Shown here one piece after another: positions 7,110-12,893 of a stretch of 16,159 nt of DNA. The notes beneath the pieces are model-generated. The model did no database searches. It worked only from the letters and a program-made list of their open reading frames with translations, and was not told the DNA's origin. Numbering within the stretch: the stretch's first letter is position 1; the number at the start of each line of letters is the position of its first letter. This stretch comes from Prevotella sp. (GTDB lineage: Bacteria > Bacteroidota > Bacteroidia > Bacteroidales > Bacteroidaceae): positions 1-16,159 of the forward strand of contig JAFRZC010000199.1 of NCBI GenBank assembly GCA_017442765.1, read 5' to 3'. Made by a program: the position numbers and the translations under genes.

Positions 7110-7300
7110 TTATAAGACACATAAGACATATAAGCGTATAAGTCTTATAAGTCTGAATTGCGAGAAATATATCTCTCAGCTCCGAGACATATATGTTTTA
7201 CCTTCCGAAAGACCGTCTTTTGGGTTGCGAAAGACCGTGATTTGGGAGGTGAAACATATATGTTTCGCAACGGATGGGGGATGAGAGATGAGGGAAGAGG
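7110..7300. repeat. Composite intergenic repeat, copy A
   Basis: The parts in order are as follows. Five 8-9-base TATAAG-type units lie at 7110-7153. An imperfect inverted repeat at 7163-7198 is centred on CAGCTCC, and 7167-7198 is identical over 32 bases to 12615-12646. CGAAAGACCGT occurs at 7206-7216 and 7228-7238 (22-base period). A perfect 16-base palindrome, GAAACATATATGTTTC, is at 7251-7266. Four GATGAGG-type heptamers fill 7273-7300. Copy B at 12567-12748 has the same parts in the same order and orientation. No gene can be made from it. It lies upstream of the nrf promoter region. Confidence 0.9.
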
Positions 7301-7354
7301 GTGCGAAAAGGAATAAAAACGGTATTTTTATGCGGTTTCCCGGCTGTTTCAACA

Positions 7355-7387
7355 AAAAATCCCGGCATGTTGTTCGCCGGGATTTTT
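7355..7387 (-). terminator. Strong intrinsic terminator of the dusB-esterase-FG-GAP-SGNH operon
   Basis: A 12-base perfect stem (AAAAATCCCGGC at 7355-7366, GCCGGGATTTTT at 7376-7387) encloses a 9-base loop. On the minus strand the GC-rich stem is followed by a run of six T. It is about 125 bases past the SGNH hydrolase stop codon. The A-run on the other side makes it able to work in both directions. Confidence 0.88.
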
Positions 7388-7431
7388 ATGAATTTTTAGC
7401 GTTCCGTTTTTTCTGGAACGGGTTTTGCTCC

Positions 7432-7507
7432 GGAACCACGGATAGACTCGGAGAACGTCCGTGGTTCCCGTGTTTGTCCGTCATTCTCCGAGTCCGTCCG
7501 TAGTTCC
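7432..7507. repeat. Nested and alternating inverted repeats right after the SGNH gene
   Basis: Five 11-base blocks are ordered A, B, A', B', A''. A is GGAACCACGGA (7432-7442), B is GACTCGGAGAA (7445-7455), A' is TCCGTGGTTCC (7458-7468), B' is TTCTCCGAGTC (7484-7494) and A'' is TCCGTAGTTCC (7497-7507). A pairs perfectly with A' and, allowing one G-U pair in minus-strand RNA, with A''. B pairs perfectly with B'. The blocks therefore allow either one long two-part hairpin (A with A'', B with B') or an A-A' hairpin with a B-B' pseudoknot. The region starts four bases after the stop codon of the SGNH gene. Confidence 0.85.
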
Positions 7508-7511
7508 CCTT

Positions 7512-8225
7512 TCACTCCTCTTCGGCTTCAAGCAACAGCTTGACGAGCTGGTTCTTGATGGCTCTCATGCCTGTGTAGGTGGGGTGCTCGAGGGCTTTGC
7601 TGACGTTGGCAAGGCGGAGCAGCGGCACGTTGTAGTGCTGGCAGATCTGCTCCACCGACTCGTTGATGTCGGTGCGCAGGCCGTTGTTGAGCATGAAGAC
7701 GACAAGCGCGTCGGGGTATTTCTGTTGCAGATAGTTCAGCACGTAGGCGGTGGCCGGCCTGAAGGCCTTCAGGTCGGCAACGGTCCAGTCGGCATAGACG
7801 TAGCTGCCCATGGGCGAGTTGGCGTTGTTGTCGTTGGTAGCACCCTCCACGATGATGATGTCGGCTCCCCGCAGGTTCTTGCAGCGGGCGACGAACGACA
7901 CGGCGGAGGCATCCTCGCCGTTCCACCAGGTGTTGCAGATGGTGCCCCCGGAGTAGCTGTTGTTCTGCTCGAGCTGTATGCCCGTCTCGCGCTGGAAGAG
8001 CATCCACCACGTCTGCGACGGCTCGTAGATGTCGATTCCCTCGCGCGGATAGAACTGGGCGTTATCGACGGGCTCGGTCTTGCCGACGAAGGTGGAGTAG
8101 CTGTCGCCGATGACAGAGAAGGTCTTGTACTTCTGAAACAGCGGATGCTCGGTCGGCTCTTGCGCTATGGAAGTGATAAGTGATAAGTGGAAAGCGAAAA
8201 GTGAAAAGAGAATGATTCTTCTCAT
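7512..8225 (-). CDS. Exported SGNH/GDSL-family hydrolase
   Basis: A 237-residue protein with a signal peptide at residues 1-21, ending in Ala-Gln. Block I is VIGDSYS with the nucleophile S42. Block II is NNSYSGG (88-94) with the oxyanion glycine. Block III is GATNDNN (128-134) with N131. The last block reads LEHPTYTGM (212-220), giving H214, but the three residues before this histidine (Ala, Leu, Glu) lack the usual aspartate. The family cleaves esters, often acetyl groups on sugars; the substrate here is unknown. The gene is 13 bases after the FG-GAP protein gene and ends the operon that begins with dusB. The signal peptide is encoded by a heptamer array (8171-8212). Confidence 0.9.
   Translation of the reverse strand: MRRIILFSLFAFHLSLITSIAQEPTEHPLFQKYKTFSVIGDSYSTFVGKTEPVDNAQFYPREGIDIYEPSQTWWMLFQRETGIQLEQNNSYSGGTICNTWWNGEDASAVSFVARCKNLRGADIIIVEGATNDNNANSPMGSYVYADWTVADLKAFRPATAYVLNYLQQKYPDALVVFMLNNGLRTDINESVEQICQHYNVPLLRLANVSKALEHPTYTGMRAIKNQLVKLLLEAEEE
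8171..8212. repeat. Six heptamers encoding the SGNH signal peptide
   Basis: Six 7-base units in register, plus strand: AAGTGAT, AAGTGAT, AAGTGGA, AAGCGAA, AAGTGAA, AAGAGAA. Read on the minus strand they encode the hydrophobic core of the signal peptide (FSLFAFHLSLITS). Because seven is not a multiple of three, loss or gain of one unit would shift the frame of the whole protein. Confidence 0.85.
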
Positions 8226-8238
8226 AATGGCGGTGTTG

Positions 8239-10203
8239 CTATTTGATGATTTTCTTGTTGTTCAGAATATAAACTCCCTTTCTGGACGAGGAAATGCGAC
8301 GGCCTTGCAGGTCGTATATGGATGAGGGATTAGGGATGAGAGATGAGGAGGTGTTACTTTCATCCTTCATCCAAAATCCTTCATCCAGAATTCCCGTTGT
8401 GCCGACGGTGAACGTGCCTGTGGCGAAGGGTGAGCCGTGGTAGGAGGCATCGACGGTCTGCACACCGTAGGTGTAACTGCCCTGCGGAAGGGTCAGGGTA
8501 ACGGTCTTGGCCTGACAGGCATTGCCCGGACCCACCACCTTGCGCTTGCCGTCGAGCTCGCCGCCGATGAAGGAATTGCACGAGGTCACGAGCTGCCCCG
8601 AAGAGTCTTTCACCCAGTACTCGAACGTCTCGTTGCCGACAGCCGTCGTAGGCAGTTGCCACGAGAGGGTGACATGAGTATCGTCGCTAATCACTTCGCC
8701 GAGCAGAGGGGCATCGGGCTGCGACAGGGGCTGTCCGTTGGCCGGTGTGTGCGGGTTGAGCGTGGCCTGGAAATGGGTGGGGTTGGAGAGGAAAAACATG
8801 CCGTCCCACGACTGCCCCATCTCGACATAGTCGTTCACACCGTCGGCATTCCAATCGACAAAACACGACGAGAGTTCCGAGCTGGAGCCCATGCGATAGG
8901 TCTTCACGAAATTTCCCTTCCCCTGCGGGTTGGTATAGATGAGGGCCGTCTGGGTATTCATAGATCCGAACCACCCTGCCGACACATAGTCGAGGTGGCC
9001 GTCGCCGTCCCAGTCGATGAAGCCGTTTTGGTTGGGCACGGTGTTGAGCGGCCGGGCAAGCTCGACGGGGCACGAGTAGTCCACGTCGTAGCGCACGCTG
9101 CCGTCACTCTGCCGTGTGGCGCGGAAGAGCCCCCAGATGTCGTGTTTACGGCCTGTACCGCAATAGCCCACGATGTAAAGGTCGGGCAGTCCGTCGCTAT
9201 CGACGTCGCCTATCGACAATCCGCACTCGCCCACCGCCCATACGGTGCTGCCGCCCCATCGGCTGCGGTCTTGCAGATACTGGCGATGGAAGGTGCCCGG
9301 CTGTGCGGGGTCACCGAGGAAGATGTCGAAGAAATGGTTTTCGGTGCATTGGTCGGGTTCAAGACATTTCACCGTGCGCCCCAAGGCAGCGTTATCGTTC
9401 ACCTGACCAGTGATGATGAAATCCTGTGCACCGTCGCTGTTCAGGTCATAGACACGCACGAAGGCCATCTCGAAGTGATAGACCTCGTCGTCGTCGAAGA
9501 TGGGCGTGACGCGGAACGTGTCGTCGCCAAGGTTGATGAGCACGTAGTTGCATGTCTCGTAGGTCTTCGCATTGCCGCTGGCATTGGTCTGGTAGCCTAT
9601 GCCGACGATGTCTAACAGGCCGTCGTTGTTCAGGTCGGCGACGGTGCCGGAGAGGAACTTGCGCATGTCGAAGTCGATGGGGCTGCCCCCGGCATCGACG
9701 AAAGAGGGCTGATAGGCTGTGAACGACCCGTCGCCATTGCCGAGGAAAATGCCTTCGCAACTGTATCCGGAGGTATAGGGCTGGTCGTCGTGGAGCCGGC
9801 CGGTGGTCTCAAAGGCGACAATGTCCATGTTGCCGTCGCGGTTGAAGTCGCAGGGGGTGATGGCAGGTCGGTCGGTCACGTTGAACGCGATGCGCCTGTC
9901 GTTGATCTGTTTCCAGCGGAGCATGTCGGCCTCGGGGTTGATGAGGAGAACGTGCGACATGCGCTTCTTCTCCACGTCGTTCCGGCCGGCGGTGTTGGTG
10001 GCGGTGCGCCCGAAGCCCGCTATCACGAGGTCGGCGTAGGTGTCGTTATTCAGATCGACAGCTGTGCAGCCGCCATAGCAGCCTGCCCAGCCGGCATACT
10101 GCACAAACTCGGGGAACAGCCGCTGCTGGGCTCTCAGAGTGGAGAGAGGTGAGAGGAGAGTGGAGAGAAGAGAGAGGAGGGCGATGAGTGTTATCTTTTT
10201 CAT
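8239..10203 (-). CDS. FG-GAP/VCBS repeat surface protein with type IX secretion tail
   Basis: A 654-residue exported protein. The signal peptide covers residues 1-26 (LLSLLSTLLSPLSTLRAQ). Seven FG-GAP-like units with calcium-loop motifs of the DxDxDGxxD kind start near residues 50, 119, 190, 253, 333, 398 and 450, for example DLNNDGLLDIVGIG and DVDSDGLPDLYIVG, which predicts a beta-propeller. A fibronectin type III-like domain follows at about 495-602. The C-terminus (IYDLQGRRISSSRKGVYILNNKKIIK, residues 629-654, with the GVYIL and KKIIK core) is a type A sorting domain of the type IX secretion system, so the protein should reach the cell surface or medium. Such propellers often bind glycans or proteins, but no catalytic motif is visible. 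Its ATG overlaps the esterase stop by four bases. A heptamer-built linker (8321-8387) joins body and tail. Confidence 0.9.
   Translation of the reverse strand: MKKITLIALLSLLSTLLSPLSTLRAQQRLFPEFVQYAGWAGCYGGCTAVDLNNDTYADLVIAGFGRTATNTAGRNDVEKKRMSHVLLINPEADMLRWKQINDRRIAFNVTDRPAITPCDFNRDGNMDIVAFETTGRLHDDQPYTSGYSCEGIFLGNGDGSFTAYQPSFVDAGGSPIDFDMRKFLSGTVADLNNDGLLDIVGIGYQTNASGNAKTYETCNYVLINLGDDTFRVTPIFDDDEVYHFEMAFVRVYDLNSDGAQDFIITGQVNDNAALGRTVKCLEPDQCTENHFFDIFLGDPAQPGTFHRQYLQDRSRWGGSTVWAVGECGLSIGDVDSDGLPDLYIVGYCGTGRKHDIWGLFRATRQSDGSVRYDVDYSCPVELARPLNTVPNQNGFIDWDGDGHLDYVSAGWFGSMNTQTALIYTNPQGKGNFVKTYRMGSSSELSSCFVDWNADGVNDYVEMGQSWDGMFFLSNPTHFQATLNPHTPANGQPLSQPDAPLLGEVISDDTHVTLSWQLPTTAVGNETFEYWVKDSSGQLVTSCNSFIGGELDGKRKVVGPGNACQAKTVTLTLPQGSYTYGVQTVDASYHGSPFATGTFTVGTTGILDEGFWMKDESNTSSSLIPNPSSIYDLQGRRISSSRKGVYILNNKKIIK
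8321..8387. repeat. Two opposed heptamer arrays inside the FG-GAP gene
   Basis: Four GATGAGG-type units (8321-8348) are followed after 11 bases by four TCATCCT-type units (8360-8387), the reverse complement of the same theme. The pair can fold into a long imperfect hairpin. It encodes the linker around residues 605-629 (LDEGFWMKDESNTSS, SLIPNPSS) just before the sorting tail. The first array shares 15 bases (GGATGAGAGATGAGG) with the heptamers of composite repeat copy A. Confidence 0.85.
10141..10175. repeat. Five heptamers encoding the FG-GAP protein signal peptide
   Basis: Units on the plus strand: GGAGAGA, GGTGAGA, GGAGAGT, GGAGAGA, AGAGAGA, with a weaker unit just before (10134-10140). 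On the minus strand they encode the leucine- and serine-rich core LSLLSTLLSPLST. The unit differs from that in the SGNH gene, but length and position are the same. Confidence 0.8.
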
Positions 10204-11390
10204 TTCTTGAACAATTTTTGTGCGAAGATGGTGAGATAGATGCGCCAGTTGGCCCAGACGTGTCCGCCGAGGCTCTCGTGGTACTCATATTTGTAGCCCT
10301 TCTCATCGAGGAACTGGCGCAGGTCTTTGTTGGCCTGATAGAGGAAGTCGTCCTTGCCGATGCCTATCCAGTAGAGCGCGGGGCGGCTGTTGAAGAGTGT
10401 CTGGGCCTTTTCCTGGTAGTCGGTGCTCGACACGGCATGGTTGTAGAAGCCCTGAAGCGCAAACTGCCCGTTCACGCGGGGCGCGGCCGAGAACAGTCCG
10501 TAGTAGTCGAACGTAAGCGGATAGCGCAGGGCGATGTCGTGGGTATGCCCGCCACCCATTGAGAGTCCGCACACGGCACGGCCCGAACGTTTCTTGACGG
10601 TCTTGTAGTTCGCATCGACATAATTCACAATATCCATAAAACTCTCGGGAAAGCTCTTCACGGCCTTTATTTCCTGGAAGGCATTGCCGTCGGGCGTGTA
10701 GAGTCCGGCATCCCATTCGCCCGGTGCGGCGGGCAGGTTGGGATTGCCGTTGGGCATGACGACAATCATCGGCTCGGCCTTGCCCAGCGCGATGAGGTTG
10801 TCCATGATCTGCGCGGCGCGGCCAAGCTCGGGCCAGGCCTGCTCGTCGCCACCATGTCCGTGGAGCAGATAGAGCACGGGGAACCGCCGCTTGCCGTCGT
10901 AACCGGCAGGCAGATAGACCGTCATGCGGCGCTCCATGCCCAGCTGCGGGCTGTCGTACCACACCTTCTCCACCCGTCCGTGCGGCACCTTGTTGGCCTG
11001 ATAGAGCCATCCGCGGTCGCCCCTCTCGTAGGAGACGATGAAATAGTTGCTCAGCGTGGAGATGTCGCGGCTGACGTAGGCGTTCGACGGGTCGAGCGTG
11101 CGCTGGCCATCGACGGTGAAGCTGTAGAGATAGAGTTCAGGGTCGAGTTTGTTCGAGGTGAAGCTCCACAGTCCGCCACCCTGTGGTGTCATCGCGAAGC
11201 TAATCATGTCGCGACTGAAGAGCGTCATGGAGACTTCCTTGGCGGAGGGGTTGAAGTAGTTGAACGTGGCAAAGCCGGCTGCATTGAGGTCGGGCGACTT
11301 CACGCTGGGCCGCTGCCCCAGGGCCTGCTGTCCGAAGCTGTTTAGACTAAACAATGCGGAAAAAAGGAGAAAAGAGATTTTTTTCATCAT
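10200..11390 (-). CDS. Exported CE1-type esterase (esterase D / feruloyl esterase-like)
   Basis: A 396-residue protein with a signal peptide at residues 1-20. Residues about 28-125 form an early-set beta domain like the CBM48-like module placed before many Bacteroidales CE1 esterases (GFATFNYFNPSAKEVSM, LYLYSFTVDGQ). The alpha/beta hydrolase domain follows at about 140-396: RRMTVYLPAGYDGKRRFPVL, the oxyanion segment LLHGHGGDE, the nucleophile elbow GLSMGG with S277, an acid at D347 or D348 (GIGKDD), and H377 (GGHVWANWR). Members remove feruloyl or acetyl groups from plant polysaccharides or hydrolyse other esters; the substrate cannot be fixed from sequence. Two ATG codons in a row (11390, 11387) can start it; both overlap the dusB stop. 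Its own stop overlaps the FG-GAP start, so translation is likely coupled. No xylanase or SusC/D genes lie nearby. Confidence 0.9.
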   Translation of the reverse strand: MMKKISFLLFSALFSLNSFGQQALGQRPSVKSPDLNAAGFATFNYFNPSAKEVSMTLFSRDMISFAMTPQGGGLWSFTSNKLDPELYLYSFTVDGQRTLDPSNAYVSRDISTLSNYFIVSYERGDRGWLYQANKVPHGRVEKVWYDSPQLGMERRMTVYLPAGYDGKRRFPVLYLLHGHGGDEQAWPELGRAAQIMDNLIALGKAEPMIVVMPNGNPNLPAAPGEWDAGLYTPDGNAFQEIKAVKSFPESFMDIVNYVDANYKTVKKRSGRAVCGLSMGGGHTHDIALRYPLTFDYYGLFSAAPRVNGQFALQGFYNHAVSSTDYQEKAQTLFNSRPALYWIGIGKDDFLYQANKDLRQFLDEKGYKYEYHESLGGHVWANWRIYLTIFAQKLFKK

Positions 11391-12358
11391 GATATGGTTT
11401 TGGTTATGTCTGAGGTCAGCCGCTGCCGGATGTCGGCGAGGATGGTGCCGAGCTCTTCCATGGTCTCGGCCCGCAGCATGGCGATGCGCGTCGGCCGGAA
11501 GTCGGGAATTCCCTTGAACAGCGGTGATGCCGCCAGATGGCGGCGGGTGTGGAGGATGCCCCGATACTCATCGACGCGCTCCACATTGATGTGCAGCTGC
11601 TCTTCCAGCACGTCGAATTTCTCGTCAAGCGTGAGTGGTTCCCGACTGAAGAGCCAGGGCTGTCCGAACGTGGCGCGGCCGATCATCACCGCATCCACGC
11701 CATAGTCGTCGAAGGCCGCGTCGGCATCGGCCAGCGAGCGGATGTCGCCGTTGCCGATAATGGGAATGCCGATGCGCGGGTTGGCCTTCACTGCGGCAAT
11801 GGGATTCCAGTCGGCCTCGCCGGTGTACATCTGCGAGCGAGTGCGCCCGTGAATGGTCAGTGCCTGTATGCCGCAGTCCTGCAACTGCTCGGCCAGCTCG
11901 CCGATGACGATGTGCTCCTTGTCCCACCCCAGACGAGTCTTCACCGTGACAGGTGTATGGACGGCCCGCACCACCTCGCGCGTGATGTCGAGCATGAGCG
12001 GAATGTTCTGCAACATGCCCGCGCCCGCGTCCTTGCCCGCCACCTTCTTCACCGGGCAGCCGAAGTTCAGGTCGATGACATCGGGCCTCGCCTCTTCCAC
12101 GATGCGGGCGGCCTCGACCATCTGCGGCACGTCGCGCCCGTAGATCTGTATGCCCACAGGCCGCTCCTCGTCGCTGATGGTCAGCTTTTTTATTGTCGCC
12201 TGCACGTTGCGCACCAGCGCCTCCGCCGAGACAAACTCGGTATAGACCATCGCCGCCCCGAACCGCTTGCACAGCAGCCGGAAGCCGATGTCGGTCACGT
12301 CCTCCATCGGTGCCAGAAACAGCGGTCGCACGCCAAATTCTATCTCGCCTATTCTCAT
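11387..12358 (-). CDS. dusB: tRNA-dihydrouridine synthase, DusB type
   Basis: A 323-residue FMN enzyme that uses NADPH to reduce uridine in the tRNA D-loop. Visible signatures are the N-terminal LAPMEDVTD (residues 15-23), the FMN/tRNA segment QIYGRD (71-76), the catalytic loop NFGCPVKKVAGKDAGAGML with C101, TVKTRLGW (138-145), IHGRTRSQMYTG (169-180), and the phosphate-binding INGDIRS-like IIGNGDIRS (200-208) with MIGRATFGQPW (225-235). The helical C-terminal domain is complete. Length and motifs fit the broadly conserved DusB subfamily. It is preceded by a consensus Bacteroidetes promoter (12390-12420). Its stop (11389-11387) overlaps the start of the esterase gene, making this housekeeping gene the head of an operon of exported proteins. 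Confidence 0.96.
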   Translation of the reverse strand: MRIGEIEFGVRPLFLAPMEDVTDIGFRLLCKRFGAAMVYTEFVSAEALVRNVQATIKKLTISDEERPVGIQIYGRDVPQMVEAARIVEEARPDVIDLNFGCPVKKVAGKDAGAGMLQNIPLMLDITREVVRAVHTPVTVKTRLGWDKEHIVIGELAEQLQDCGIQALTIHGRTRSQMYTGEADWNPIAAVKANPRIGIPIIGNGDIRSLADADAAFDDYGVDAVMIGRATFGQPWLFSREPLTLDEKFDVLEEQLHINVERVDEYRGILHTRRHLAASPLFKGIPDFRPTRIAMLRAETMEELGTILADIRQRLTSDITKTIS

Positions 12359-12389
12359 CGTCGAACGGTTGATGCTATGGTTGTCGGGG

Positions 12390-12420
12390 CAAAGATACGA
12401 CTATTTTTTGTCATGACAAA
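12390..12420 (-). promoter_or_regulatory. Consensus promoter of the dusB operon
   Basis: On the minus strand TTTG (12420-12417) and TATCTTTG (12397-12390) are separated by exactly 19 bases, the textbook Bacteroidetes -33/-7 arrangement. The start codon of dusB is about 30 bases downstream. Confidence 0.88.
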
Positions 12421-12534
12421 AAATCAGCGCGGTCATTTTAATTTACATTTATTTACAATTGCCCGTTTCCTTTTAACACGGAGAATGAAGAATTTTCCAC
12501 GAGAAATCCCGTGGCCGCAAATTTTTCAACCACG

Positions 12535-12555
12535 AGCGACTTTCGTCAAGTCGCT
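12535..12555. repeat. Perfect 8-base inverted repeat beside composite repeat copy B
   Basis: AGCGACTT (12535-12542) and AAGTCGCT (12548-12555) pair around a 5-base loop. On the minus strand a run of five A, not T, follows some bases later, so it is not a clear terminator. A second small stem (CCACG/CGTGG) lies to its left at 12497-12514. Confidence 0.6.
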
Positions 12556-12566
12556 GACACTCAGAC

Positions 12567-12748
12567 CCATAAGTCCCTATAAGACCTATAAGACCTATAA
12601 GCCTCTCGCGAAACATATATCTCTCAGCTCCGAGACATATATGTTTCTCCTTGCGAAAGACCGTGTTTTGCACTCCGAAAGACCGTGTTTTGCGATGCGA
12701 AACATATATGTTTGGGAAAGGATGAGGGATGAAAGATGAGGGATGAGG
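12567..12748. repeat. Composite intergenic repeat, copy B
   Basis: It has the same parts as copy A. Four 9-base CCTATAAGA-type units lie at 12567-12602. The imperfect inverted repeat (12612-12646) pairs AAACATATATCTCTC with GAGACATATATGTTT with one mismatch. CGAAAGACCGT occurs at 12654-12664 and 12676-12686 (22-base period). The palindrome AAACATATATGTTT lies near 12700-12713. The heptamers GATGAGG, GATGAAA, GATGAGG, GATGAGG fill 12721-12748. The spacer sequences differ from copy A while the motifs are kept. It lies upstream of the dusB promoter. Confidence 0.9.
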
Positions 12749-12893
12749 GTATAAAAGGGGAGTGAAAGGGTGGGAAAAGGGCGGTTTCGCGCTCCAGAAT
12801 GAAGGTAGAAGTCAACAGAATCCGTTAACATTTCGGGTTCTGTTTTTAAATTTATTAACAATAAGTTGTCGCTAAACAATTCCGGCAGAAGGC

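Larger units (their letters stand above)
6755..7511. other. 757-base gap between the nrf operon and the SGNH gene
   Basis: No gene is supported here; the one plus-strand open frame (7288-7503) starts in the heptamer array and runs through the terminator and the nested repeats. From left to right the gap holds two promoter-like sites with a repeat-rich leader (6777-6941), a short hairpin (6954-6980), an AT-rich stretch, a degenerate heptamer run (7004-7031) and a perfect palindrome (7037-7058). The composite repeat copy A (7110-7300), the terminator (7355-7387) and the nested repeats (7432-7507) follow. I found no tRNA or rRNA. Confidence 0.75.
12359..12893. other. 535-base gap between dusB and the methyltransferase gene
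   Basis: It holds the dusB promoter (12390-12420), an AT-rich stretch (12421-12480), small hairpins (12497-12555) and the composite repeat copy B (12567-12748). A last part (12749-12893) is AG-rich then AT-rich, where I see only a weak imperfect stem (12816-12842). I see no supported gene and no tRNA. No clear terminator for the methyltransferase operon is visible. Confidence 0.7.

Noticed and set aside
7288..7503. Possible small plus-strand gene of 71 codons
   Set aside because: It starts inside the heptamer array and reads through the terminator and the nested repeats; no promoter or homology is visible.
8437..9615. Plus-strand open frame of 392 codons
   Set aside because: It is antisense to the FG-GAP repeats, and no domain or signal is visible in its product.
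11537..12739. Plus-strand open frame of 400 codons
   Set aside because: It is antisense to dusB and runs on through the dusB promoter and repeat copy B; it is not a plausible gene.
12567..12748. Possible CRISPR array
   Set aside because: The repeated units are 7, 9 and 11 bases long with no spacers of regular length and no cas genes nearby.
12816..12842. Imperfect stem near the end of the methyltransferase gene, as a terminator
   Set aside because: The T-run follows it only on the plus strand, where no gene ends; for the minus-strand operon it lacks the T-tail.
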